Shown: positions 55,739 to 64,000 of the stretch, one piece after another
How the letters are laid out: each line of letters starts with the position of its first letter
How positions within the stretch are numbered: position 1 is the first letter of the stretch
Assembly: GCF_900162615.1 (NCBI RefSeq)
Contig: NZ_FUFN01000009.1
Span: 355,176 to 419,175, forward strand
Reading direction: 5' to 3'
Length of the DNA: 64,000 nt
Source of the DNA: Virgibacillus proomii
GTDB lineage: Bacteria > Bacillota > Bacilli > Bacillales > Amphibacillaceae
Notes under the pieces: generated by a model
The model's input: only the letters and a program-made list of their open reading frames with translations
The model's database searches: none
What the model was told of the DNA's origin: nothing
Made by a program: the position numbers and the translations under genes

Positions 55739-57208
55739 TTGAACTTCAAACAAAACTTTATTAATGGCAAATGGGTACCATCTCAAACAGGTAACAAACG
55801 TGATATTATCAACCCATTTAACCAAGAAATTATCGCTCAAGCGACTGAAAGCGATGAAACAGATGCAAAAGCTGCCATTGCCGCTGCGAGAGAAGCATTT
55901 GATAAAGGAGAATGGCCCCGGACATCGGCAACAGATCGTAGTAGAAAGTTACATACAATAGCAAATTTAATCGAACGAGATAAAGAAGAACTAGCTCAGT
56001 TGGAAACACTCGATACAGGTAAAACACTTGATGAGAGTCGTGGCGATATGGAGGATATAGCAGGTGTATTTCGTTATTATGCAGAATTAGCAGATAAAAA
56101 TGGAGGAGAAATCATAGACTCTCCTATACCGAATACAATGAGCAAAGTTGTTTATGAGCCTGTTGGAGTTTGCGGTCAAATTACTCCGTGGAATTATCCA
56201 TTATTACAGGCTTCATGGAAGCTCGCACCAGCACTGGCTGCCGGAAATACATTAATTATGAAGCCAAGTGAAATAACACCATTAACAACGGTAAAAGTTT
56301 TTGAATTAATGGAAGAAGCAGAACTGCCAAAAGGCGTTGTCAACCTCGTACTAGGAAAGGGAGATACCGTTGGCGCTGAACTATCGTCTAATCAGGAAGT
56401 TGATTTGATTTCTTTTACAGGTGGAATGAATACCGGAAAGAAAATTATGCAATCGGCTAGTTCAAATGTGAAAAAACTTGCTTTAGAATTAGGTGGTAAA
56501 AACCCAAATATTATCTTCGCCGATGCCGATTTAGATACAGCGGTTGATCAAGCATTAAACGCCGTTTACTTTCATGCTGGACAAATTTGTTCAGCCGGTA
56601 CAAGAATCATTATTGAAGAAAAGATTCATGATTCATTTGTTCAAGCATTGATTAAACGGGTGAAAAACATTAAATTAGGAAATGGCTTTGAATCTTCTAC
56701 CCAAATGGGGCCGCTTATTTCTAAAGAACACTTAAATAAAGTCATTCAATACGTAGAAGTCGGAAAAAGTGAAGGAGCAGTAATAGCTGTCGGCGGAAAA
56801 CAGCCTGATGTGCCTGAATTAAAGGATGGGTTCTTTTACTTACCTACTGTGCTTACTAATTGCACATCAGACATGAGTGTCGTGCAAAATGAAGGATTTG
56901 GGCCTGTGATAACTGTGGAAACTTTTACAACCGAAGAGGAAGCCATTCAACTAGCAAATGATTCTATATATGGTTTATCTGGAGGCGTTTGGACAAAAGA
57001 TATTGCCAAAGCAGAACGCTGTGTTGCAAAAATGCGAATGGGCACGGTTTGGATTAATGATTATAATGTATATTTTCCACATGCACCTTGGGGTGGATTT
57101 AAGCAATCCGGAATTGGTCGCGAACTCGGCAAAGCAGGATTAGAAGAGTATCAAGAAGCAAAGCATATTTTTCAAAACTTACAACCAGAAGCATTAAATT
57201 GGTTTTAA
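55739..57208 (+). CDS. gbsA: Betaine-aldehyde dehydrogenase
   Basis: A 489-residue NAD-dependent aldehyde dehydrogenase with GVCGQITPWNYPLL, the catalytic Glu in LALELGGKNPNIIFADADLD and the catalytic Cys in FHAGQICSAGTRI. The C-terminal VYFPHAPWGGFKQSGIGREL is characteristic of betaine-aldehyde enzymes. It converts betaine aldehyde to glycine betaine in osmoprotection. TTG start is supported by GGGAGGGAG. It precedes gbsB by 20 bases in the same order as B. subtilis. Confidence 0.95.
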   Translation: MNFKQNFINGKWVPSQTGNKRDIINPFNQEIIAQATESDETDAKAAIAAAREAFDKGEWPRTSATDRSRKLHTIANLIERDKEELAQLETLDTGKTLDESRGDMEDIAGVFRYYAELADKNGGEIIDSPIPNTMSKVVYEPVGVCGQITPWNYPLLQASWKLAPALAAGNTLIMKPSEITPLTTVKVFELMEEAELPKGVVNLVLGKGDTVGAELSSNQEVDLISFTGGMNTGKKIMQSASSNVKKLALELGGKNPNIIFADADLDTAVDQALNAVYFHAGQICSAGTRIIIEEKIHDSFVQALIKRVKNIKLGNGFESSTQMGPLISKEHLNKVIQYVEVGKSEGAVIAVGGKQPDVPELKDGFFYLPTVLTNCTSDMSVVQNEGFGPVITVETFTTEEEAIQLANDSIYGLSGGVWTKDIAKAERCVAKMRMGTVWINDYNVYFPHAPWGGFKQSGIGRELGKAGLEEYQEAKHIFQNLQPEALNWF

Positions 57209-57228
57209 TACTATAGGGGGTTTTGTAC

Positions 57229-58437
57229 ATGAGTTTAAATATGAAAATAGAACATATGCACAAATTGCATACATTTGAAATTCCAACTACTATAAAGCAT
57301 GGCATTGGGGCAATTAAACATATTGGAAATGAAGTTAAACAGCTTGGTGTATCAAAAGTATTATTAGTAACTGATCCAGGTATCTATCAAGCTGGAGTAA
57401 CAAAGCCAGTAGAAAAATATTTAGAGGATGCTGGAATGAAGGTAGTAGTTTTCAATAAAGTGGAACCTAATCCACCGGTTCGGTTGATTGCAGAAGGTTC
57501 TAAGCTATATAAAGAGGAAAACTGTGATGGACTTGTTGCTGTTGGTGGCGGGAGTTCTATGGATACAGCAAAAGGAATTGGTGTAGAAGCTACACATCAT
57601 GGCAGTGTACTAGAATATGAAGCTGCAGAAGGAAAAAAACCGTTAGAACATCGGATTCCGCCATTAACTACAATCCCAACAACAGCAGGAACTGGATCCG
57701 AAGTTACGCAATGGGCAGTTATTACGGATGAAGAGCGGGAGTTTAAATTTAATACTGGTGGCCCGTTAATCGCCGCTCATTTAACGATTATTGATCCTGA
57801 ATTGCATGTCACTATGCCACCTCATGTAACAGCAATGACTGGGGTTGATGCATTGGCTCATGCAATTGAATGTTATACCATGCATTTTGCCCAACCAATA
57901 ACAGACGCTGTCGCACTAATGGCGATAGAATATGCAGGAAAATATATTCGTCGTGCATTTGCTGACGGTAGTGATTTAGAAGCACGCTACGGAATGGCCC
58001 AAGCCGCTATGCTTGCCGGGCTGTCTTACGGAAGCGAATCAGCTGGTGCTGCACACGCCATGTCTCAAACATTAGGAGGTATCATTCCAGTTGCTCATGG
58101 TCAGTGTGTCGCCGCTATGCTTGGTCCGGTGATGGAATTTAACTGGAAAGGGCATCCTGATAAATTTGCTAGAATTGCGCAAGCGTTAGGTGTCGACACA
58201 TTTCATATGACAACGGAAGAAGCAGCAAAAGCAGCTGTAAATGAAGTATATCAGCTTGTTGAAGATCTTGATATCCCTACACTTGAAGAACAAGGTGTCT
58301 CACCAGATATGATTGATCGCCTATCAAAAGAAGCTATGAACGATCCACAAACGGTCGGTAATCCACGAGATTTAACTGAAAAGGATTACCAATGGATTTA
58401 TAAACGCTGTTTTGGTTTAGTACCAAAAACGATCTAG
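57229..58437 (+). CDS. gbsB: Choline dehydrogenase, iron-containing alcohol dehydrogenase type
   Basis: A 402-residue type III alcohol dehydrogenase that oxidises choline to betaine aldehyde. NAD-binding GGGSSMDTAKG, TIPTTAGTGSEVTQWAVITD, and metal ligands in GVDALAHAIECY, SAGAAHAMSQTLGG and VAHGQCVAAML. ATG eight bases after AGGGGG is preferred over a TTG two codons upstream. The operon ends with a strong terminator. Confidence 0.95.
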   Translation: MSLNMKIEHMHKLHTFEIPTTIKHGIGAIKHIGNEVKQLGVSKVLLVTDPGIYQAGVTKPVEKYLEDAGMKVVVFNKVEPNPPVRLIAEGSKLYKEENCDGLVAVGGGSSMDTAKGIGVEATHHGSVLEYEAAEGKKPLEHRIPPLTTIPTTAGTGSEVTQWAVITDEEREFKFNTGGPLIAAHLTIIDPELHVTMPPHVTAMTGVDALAHAIECYTMHFAQPITDAVALMAIEYAGKYIRRAFADGSDLEARYGMAQAAMLAGLSYGSESAGAAHAMSQTLGGIIPVAHGQCVAAMLGPVMEFNWKGHPDKFARIAQALGVDTFHMTTEEAAKAAVNEVYQLVEDLDIPTLEEQGVSPDMIDRLSKEAMNDPQTVGNPRDLTEKDYQWIYKRCFGLVPKTI

Positions 58438-58472
58438 AAAGTCTACATTTAATATAGCCCTTTATACCCTAT

Positions 58473-58508
58473 CCCCATTGTTTCTTTTAAGCGAAGCAAT
58501 GGGGTTTT
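58473..58508 (+). terminator. Terminator of gbsAB
   Basis: CCCCATTG-TTC / GAA-CAATGGGG hairpin followed by TTTTAT. Confidence 0.88.
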
Positions 58509-58892
58509 ATGTTATTATCAAAGTGAATACCAATACGTATCAAACTTTTATATTCTCTCCTAATTTAATCTTCACTATGAATTAGTTGACTAACGCTAGA
58601 TCGTTTCCTCTTATTTTAACCCTATATTAATTTTACTCTTACCGAAGAATATATATAACTACATCTACAAATTCAGAGGGGTAATGGTATTCATTATCCA
58701 TTTTAAAAATTCTATTATTTTTTTCTACAAAGATTTACAGATTAACTTATCATGAAACCCCATTTTTACAGTATTTAATAGTGGAATGAATAACTTACCC
58801 ATATCATGTTTAGATTATGTATAGAAAGTTACTCTACTCTATAACTAGCTCGTTTAACCTGAGTTTAAAAATATACAATGGAGAGGTTTCAC
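58509..58892. other. Intergenic region upstream of the LuxR-type regulator
   Basis: AT-rich, no gene, repeat or hairpin recognised. A promoter for the regulator is expected near the right end. Confidence 0.35.
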
Positions 58893-59549
58893 ATGATAAA
58901 AATACTATTAATAGATCATGAAGGTATAACCAGTGAGGGCTTGCGTTTTATCATTGATAAGGAAGAAGATTTAAAATTTCTCGGTGTACAGATTCACGAG
59001 GAACAGGTATTAAAAACTGCAAAGGAAGAACATCCAGATATCATTCTAGTTCATGTTCAGGAATCGTATACGTACAACCTTAAACTAACTAAAAAAATCA
59101 AGGAATTGATTGAGGATGTCAAAATTATTTACATTCTGTCTATTTATGATGAAGCATTAATTATAAAAGGTTTTAAAGCAGGAGTAGAAGGATTCTTCCT
59201 TAGTCAATTACATTTTGTCCATCTAGTTCATATGATTCATATGGTCTATTCCAATCATTATGTGCTTCCTAAGGAAGTAAAAGATACGATTATGAAGCAT
59301 TTTCGAAAGACAAACCCTAAAAAACATTTAAACTCACAGCTATTAGACATGGGAATCCACTTGACACAACGGGAATTGGATATTGTTTATCTTTTATATA
59401 AACAAAAAAAGAATATAGAAATTGCTCAACTATTAGATCTAAAAGAGAAAACAGTAAGAGATTATGTTAGTGCTATCTATAAAAAATTAGGTGTAAATAA
59501 ACGGGCACTCGCAATAAATTTATTAACTGAAATGATGGAATCTGATTAA
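58893..59549 (+). CDS. NarL/LuxR-type regulator with an atypical receiver
   Basis: A 218-residue protein: receiver-like domain (MIKILLIDHEGITSEGLRFI) and a C-terminal LuxR helix-turn-helix (LTQRELDIVYLLYKQKKNIE, KEKTVRDYVSAIYKKLGVNK). Where the phospho-acceptor Asp should be, HPDIILVHVQES has His (about residue 54), and the acidic pocket reads DH. It is thus unlikely to be phosphorylated normally. ATG six bases after GGAGAGG is preferred; the upstream ATG overlaps that site. No kinase gene is directly adjacent in an operon. Confidence 0.85.
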   Translation: MIKILLIDHEGITSEGLRFIIDKEEDLKFLGVQIHEEQVLKTAKEEHPDIILVHVQESYTYNLKLTKKIKELIEDVKIIYILSIYDEALIIKGFKAGVEGFFLSQLHFVHLVHMIHMVYSNHYVLPKEVKDTIMKHFRKTNPKKHLNSQLLDMGIHLTQRELDIVYLLYKQKKNIEIAQLLDLKEKTVRDYVSAIYKKLGVNKRALAINLLTEMMESD

Positions 59550-60112
59550 GGGAATTCTCCACCCAACACGATTAGTGAATACAAACGTTACCTCCACCTT
59601 TCTTTTTATTTACGCTATTAGGTGGAGGATATTGTTGTTCTAATTCAGATGTAGGATAAAAGCTTCGTTTAAAGATTAATATGATAGTACCATTTTTCCT
59701 CTTTATTATTTTCACATGATGATGTGGACCATTCACATTTATTTATTTTTTAAAAACATCCATTATTTTAAATCTTCCAACTATCCTTGCTAAATTATAT
59801 ACTATACTAAAATCACCGTTTATATTTCACTAATCTCTCTCCATTTTACCAAAAATTTACATACACATCAATAGATACCTTATAAATGTTACATGAATTG
59901 CTTTCTTCACCAATTGAGTAAAATTTTAGTCCATTCATACTGAAAAACAAACGAATTTAAGATAAGCTAAACAATATCTATTCTTTTCTGAAAATTTTTA
60001 CATACTGGACTTTTTACCTAAACAAAACCAAATGTTTATAACTTTTATTATAGGTCAATATACCTATATAATCATTAAAAATAAGTTTTTAAGGGAAGGA
60101 TGATGAGATACC
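59550..60112. other. Intergenic region with a 9-bp hairpin at 59591-59628
   Basis: CCTCCACCT / AGGTGGAGG, 20-base loop, follows the LuxR-type gene and may terminate it, although only a weak T-rich tract follows. The rest is AT-rich with no supported gene. Confidence 0.5.
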
Positions 60113-61837
60113 TTGTTTTTACCTGTCTTATACAGCATCCATCAAAAATTATTCAGTATGCAACAAGTAACAAGGTGTGGCTTATTTGCTTACTTACTAC
60201 TTAGTTTAGCCGCCACTCTTTTTTTTCTATTTTTATTTCAACTATTTAAAACATCATTAAAAATAAGTGATCAAAAACAAGTGTGGAAGCAACCGAAAAA
60301 AAATCTTTCCAATATGTATCAAGACAGTAACAGTTGGGGATATCCACCTGATACGCAAGTAGATTGTTTTCTAGCAAATAGACTAGAAACAAACATCCAT
60401 ACTACCATTATTGCCATACGGGATATACTTTATTTGACCAAAAAAGATAAACATCCATCTATTTCTATAGATATACCGTCGAATTTTCCACATATTTTAA
60501 TGGAGGAAAATCAAGTTATTGATCTTTTCATGCAACTTTTTCATTATATTTATACAGTGATAAAATCAGATCATGTTTTAATAAAAGCAAGAGCTTTAGA
60601 CCAGATGGCAACAATCTATATAATGGACAAGAGAAACACGATTAGCAAACAAAAAAGCATGTTTCCAGTTGGCATGAAGCAAAGAGTTTTATTAAAACAG
60701 CTTATAAAATTATATGGAGGAAGAATAAATAAGGGAGCAATGCAGGAAAAATGTACTATCGTCGCTTTTCAATTGCCATTAGCAATCAGAGAAGATAAAA
60801 AGGAGACAGAAGAAGATTTCACTCTTTTAAAAAAGAAGACATCATCTAATCAAAAACCAACTGTAGTTATAGTAGATAATCACCCTGAAAATGTGTCTAC
60901 TTTACTTAGACTGTTAACAGTTGACTATAGAGTGCTAACAGCAATGGATGGAACCGAAGCTTTAAAGCTGATAGATCATAATGAAGTAGATCTAGTTATT
61001 GCTGCTACCATGTTACCAAATTTGTCCGGGTATCAACTGACGCAGTTAATTCGTAAACATCATACATTTTTCCATTTACCTGTTTTATTGCTTCCACCAC
61101 GAAACAAATTAATTGATATACAGGCTGTATTTCACTCAGGAGCTAATGACTATATATTAAAACAAATGGATCCACTTGAGATAAAGTCACGTATTCGTAG
61201 TCTTATTTATATTAGTAAGATGCAGAAACAACTACTACAAACAGAAGCAGCCCTATTACAAGCAAAAGTTCAACCGCATTTTTTATTTAATACATTGAAT
61301 CTGATTGCATCTTTAGGCGAAATAAATCAGGAGAAAATGATTCAAGTAATTGAGGAATTTAGCTTCTTTTTACGGAGAAGCTTTAATGATATAAATGAAA
61401 ATAGCATGATTGACTTGCATAAAGAGCTGGAATTCACCAAATCATATTTGTACATTCAAAAAGAGCGTTACGGTTCCAGGATTGATGTTAGATGGGAGGT
61501 TGACGAACATTTACAACTAAAAATCCCGCCTATAGTAATTCAGACACTCGTTGAAAATGCGTTACAGCATGGTATTCTAAGTTTAGAAAAAGGGGGAAGC
61601 GTTGTCATTCGGACAACAGAATTTGCAGATTATGTGATAATTTCTGTTTACGATGATGGAATAGGTATGAATCAAAGTACTTACGAGAAGCTGTTAACAA
61701 ATTCTCCAGGGGAAAATTCTGGTATTGGGATACCTAATACCCATCAGCGCCTACTACGATTATTTGGTAAGGGATTAAATATTACTAGCCGTCCTAATCA
61801 AGGGACATTTATTAGCTTTCAAGTACCCAAATTATAG
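60113..61837 (+). CDS. Hybrid sensor kinase with degenerate first kinase and receiver modules
   Basis: 574 residues. One membrane helix (about 24-45) leads into remnants of a HisKA/ATPase module: FLANRLETNIHTTIIAI aligns with the usual FLANxSHELRTPL H-box but lacks its His, and YGGRINKGA is a relic of the ATPase end. A receiver at 248-375 follows, with Ala298 at the phospho-Asp position (LVIAATMLPN). The last 190 residues are an apparently intact LytS-type kinase with His389 in QPHFLFNTLN, N-box LVENALQHGI and G-boxes DDGIGMNQ and GIGIPNTHQR. Related full-length hybrids carry a 7TM sensor upstream, missing here. The start codon is uncertain. Confidence 0.8.
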   Translation: MFLPVLYSIHQKLFSMQQVTRCGLFAYLLLSLAATLFFLFLFQLFKTSLKISDQKQVWKQPKKNLSNMYQDSNSWGYPPDTQVDCFLANRLETNIHTTIIAIRDILYLTKKDKHPSISIDIPSNFPHILMEENQVIDLFMQLFHYIYTVIKSDHVLIKARALDQMATIYIMDKRNTISKQKSMFPVGMKQRVLLKQLIKLYGGRINKGAMQEKCTIVAFQLPLAIREDKKETEEDFTLLKKKTSSNQKPTVVIVDNHPENVSTLLRLLTVDYRVLTAMDGTEALKLIDHNEVDLVIAATMLPNLSGYQLTQLIRKHHTFFHLPVLLLPPRNKLIDIQAVFHSGANDYILKQMDPLEIKSRIRSLIYISKMQKQLLQTEAALLQAKVQPHFLFNTLNLIASLGEINQEKMIQVIEEFSFFLRRSFNDINENSMIDLHKELEFTKSYLYIQKERYGSRIDVRWEVDEHLQLKIPPIVIQTLVENALQHGILSLEKGGSVVIRTTEFADYVIISVYDDGIGMNQSTYEKLLTNSPGENSGIGIPNTHQRLLRLFGKGLNITSRPNQGTFISFQVPKL

Positions 61838-61855
61838 TATCTTTCTATCAACTAT

Positions 61856-61896
61856 ATTGTTAATCAGTTCTCCATTGTGAGGAACTGATTAACAAT
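61856..61896. terminator. 15-bp perfect hairpin between convergent genes
   Basis: ATTGTTAATCAGTTC / GAACTGATTAACAAT with an 11-base loop. No strong T run on either side, so terminator function is moderate in likelihood. Confidence 0.6.
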
Positions 61897-61929
61897 AATA
61901 ATGATGAACTATTACTACGATCATGAACA

Positions 61930-62200
61930 AAAGTGCAGGTATTTAACGATGTACAAACTGGAGAAATTTAGTAATACTTCATACAAGGAGCGCTTCTCTC
62001 CTTGAAAAACCGCGATGTATTTGCTTCCGAAGCCTTTCTTGTCCCTGAAAATGAAGAACGCTTTTTAGTCGGCCTTCCTTTAGATTCAAGCGATGTTAAC
62101 TTATTGTAGGAAGAAATACGAAGTCTGTTAGGGACTTGAACACGTAAACTAGACGGAACAAATATCCACCATGTAAAAACGAATATTATCATCTCCTACA
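61930..62200. repeat. Degenerate R-like element
   Basis: Contains CCTTGAAAAACCGCGATGTA and GCCTTTCTTGTCCC units, then TTTTTAGTCGGCCTTCCTTT, GATTCAAGCGATG and GAAGTCTGTTAG, matching the body seen at 28.4-28.6 kb. Boundaries are unclear. Confidence 0.55.
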
Positions 62201-62215
62201 TATTAAAAAAGTTCG

Positions 62216-63367
62216 TCAATTAAATATTGATTTCATTACTGTTTTCGAAGCTGATTGTTGCCACTGATAAAACCAATTGACCGTTTCTTCTCCTAACGAT
62301 ACATTTAATCCTTCAATCACTTCTTTTCTCAACCGTTCATACTCTTGATATACCAGTACAGTTTGCCCCTCTGAAGCGTATATTTTCATTAATTCAAGAT
62401 AAGCTTGTTCTGCGTTAGGATGTCGGTGACATATTATTTTATACCAATTTATCGCTTTTTGCTTATCCCCATGTTGCTGGAAAAAAGAAGCGATTTGTAA
62501 TGCTGTCTCCAACCATCTTTTTTCTATGCGCTGTCGCTCTGCTTCTATCCATATATAATCATAATCCTGTAAGTATGGTGCTACACTTTTCTCCATTAAA
62601 CGTTCATATCGCTCAATATTTCCAGAATGAATAACTTCCATCTCGTTTAACTGCTTTTCCCATTCCACGACATCAATTTTTACTTCTTTCAGTTCAAGCA
62701 TATACGCATTATTCTTACTTATAATTTTAATATGATTGTGATATGGTTTTAACACCTTCCTGACTTGATATACGGTCGTATAAAGTAAAGGAAAAACTTT
62801 ACTAGGTTCTGCATCTTCCCATAATAACTCAATTAACCTTGATTTTTGAATAAACTGACCACGATTTTGTAACAAATATAAGAATAATTCTTGTGCTCGT
62901 AAAGTTCGCCAATTGAAAAACTGTTTTTTATATTGTTGTGATTCAATGGATAACTGCTTAAACATATTAACTTGAATCAAGGTACTATACGAAATAGCTT
63001 TTTTACTCTCTAGGTATCCTTGTATCCGGGATACTGTTTTTTCCAAACGTTCCTTATTAAATGGCTTTACAAGATAGTCTAAAGCATGTAATTCAAAAGC
63101 TTGAACAGCATATTTATCAAAGGCTGTTACAAACACAATCGTAATGTGCGGTTTACTATTTTGAATCTCCTCAGCCAGCTCTAATCCATTTATTTCCGGT
63201 AACTGAATATCTAAAAACACTACATCAACATCATTCATTAAAATATATGCCTTACCTTCACTTGGAAATAAAAAACTACCACAAATATCTATCTGACCAA
63301 TACTATTTAATTTACGTTCTAAAGAGTCTAAAGCATGTTGTTCATCATCAATTAGGACAACTTTCAT
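62216..63367 (-). CDS. Response regulator with winged helix and BTAD domain (SARP-like)
   Basis: A 383-residue regulator. The receiver occupies residues 1-120 with Asp53 in DVVFLDIQLPEINGLELAEE and Lys in LDYLVKPFNKERLE. A Trans_reg_C-type winged helix (about 140-235: NRGQFIQKSRLIELLWEDAE) and a C-terminal BTAD/TPR-like region (about 245-383) follow. Such regulators are commonly encoded beside 7TM hybrid kinases in Bacillaceae, so the convergent kinase is the probable partner. The BTAD domain is usual in actinobacterial SARPs. Function unknown. Confidence 0.88.
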   Translation of the reverse strand: MKVVLIDDEQHALDSLERKLNSIGQIDICGSFLFPSEGKAYILMNDVDVVFLDIQLPEINGLELAEEIQNSKPHITIVFVTAFDKYAVQAFELHALDYLVKPFNKERLEKTVSRIQGYLESKKAISYSTLIQVNMFKQLSIESQQYKKQFFNWRTLRAQELFLYLLQNRGQFIQKSRLIELLWEDAEPSKVFPLLYTTVYQVRKVLKPYHNHIKIISKNNAYMLELKEVKIDVVEWEKQLNEMEVIHSGNIERYERLMEKSVAPYLQDYDYIWIEAERQRIEKRWLETALQIASFFQQHGDKQKAINWYKIICHRHPNAEQAYLELMKIYASEGQTVLVYQEYERLRKEVIEGLNVSLGEETVNWFYQWQQSASKTVMKSIFN

Positions 63368-64000
63368 AAAAAAGCCCCCTTTATAGTTGACGGTAAAAAC
63401 AAGTCTAGATGCATCATTTTCTTAGTTAGTAAGGTAGGCTTAAAAATGCAAAACTGCTTTCAGTAAAGCTTTTCACTACTGAAAGGCTGGCACCGCAGGG
63501 GTATGACCTAAAGGCCCTTAAACAAATTAGGCATTTAGGAGCAATTACTTTTCCCTTCACTTCTTTGGATTATTATAATAAGGAAAGGTTTCGCTCCTTA
63601 TATACAGGTTCATTTAAATTTTAATGTAAACTATAGGGTAATGTACATATAAAAGATATAAGCTTATGAATCGTCCACTCTATTTTGGATGATATTACTG
63701 TTTCGTCTCTCTTTATATCGGTTATCATTTACCATTAATCAACATTTTCTACAGGTCAATTCCAATTTTGTCATATCTTCTATAACTCCATATAAAGTGA
63801 ATTCTTGTTCAAATTGACTTTTTTAACTACGAAAGAGAAGATCGAAGGCTAAGTCTGTACGTCCTTAAAAAATCGTCATGTATTGCTTTCAAAGCTTTCC
63901 CTATCCTTGAAAAATCGTAATGTGCACTGACGAAGTCTTTCTTATCCTACGACCCAAACGGATTGGGCAATTAGATGCTAAAAAAAATGGAAATTAAAAA
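63368..64000. repeat. Terminal intergenic region with two degenerate R-like elements
   Basis: About 63440-63606 has hairpin TTTCAGTA / TACTGAAA, CACCGCAGGGGTATGACC, TTAGGCATTTAGGAGC and GCTCCTTATATAC, a decayed long-form R. After ATAAA at 63792-63796 another copy begins GTGAATTCTTG, carries CCTTAAAAAATCGTCATGTA units and AAACGGATTGGGCAATTAG, and runs to the window edge. No gene is supported. Confidence 0.6.

Overview
The window looks like the chromosome of a low-GC, spore-forming, salt-adapted Bacillaceae. The evidence is a gerA/gerB germinant receptor pair, the choline-to-glycine-betaine genes gbsR/gbsA/gbsB, an orphan glycine-betaine binding lipoprotein, and the B. subtilis-type gene order yeaC-yeaD-yebA-guaA. 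An Oceanobacillus/Virgibacillus-like host is my guess; the sequence does not name the species.

Bases 1 to about 19,200 are the right-hand part of a Tn916-family integrative and conjugative element (ICE) sitting at the 3' end of guaA. It carries a MarR/rhodanese pair, the transfer genes orf17-orf16-orf15-orf14-orf13 (orf14 frameshifted), a two-component system divergent from a peptide-type ABC transporter, a MerR/MFS efflux cassette, and finally a DUF3173 gene and a frameshifted tyrosine integrase. Between these lie two diverged copies of one regulatory unit: short leader ORF, intrinsic terminator, sigma-like orf7, orf8, and a roughly 260-nt structured RNA. The two RNAs share several near-invariant boxes, and their closing and internal helices have changed sequence while staying paired. 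I do not recognise the RNA family; it is the best candidate here for something undescribed.

Bases 19.2-38.4 kb are chromosomal: guaA, yebA, yeaD, yeaC, a 2-hydroxyacid dehydrogenase, an AbgT transporter, an amidase, gerB-gerA without a gerC, a DUF3231 protein and a membrane protein. Bases 39-42.7 kb hold three tandem secreted proteins of the Hbl/Nhe alpha-helical pore-forming family. Only the middle one has a strongly hydrophobic membrane-inserting segment, and a 13-bp inverted repeat separates the second and third genes, so the locus looks like a tripartite toxin operon. A chemoreceptor, a LOG-family hydrolase, a small ABC exporter (ATPase frameshifted) beside a secreted small protein, a YkuI-like EAL protein and an M20 amidohydrolase follow. 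Next comes the osmoprotectant block (glycine-betaine binding protein, gbsR, gbsAB). The window ends with signalling proteins, two of which have receiver domains lacking the phospho-acceptor aspartate.

Nearly every long intergenic region outside the ICE contains a repeat family (called R here): 120-180 bp, two hairpins, beginning GTGAAACTTCAT and ending ATGCGGG, flanked by ATAAA. A second repeat (F2) occurs both empty and interrupted by R at the same ATAAA, so R behaves like a miniature mobile element resembling the Bacillus bcr1 repeats. Three R copies form a perfect-period tandem array. At least four genes carry single-base frameshifts, which may be real decay or base-calling errors.
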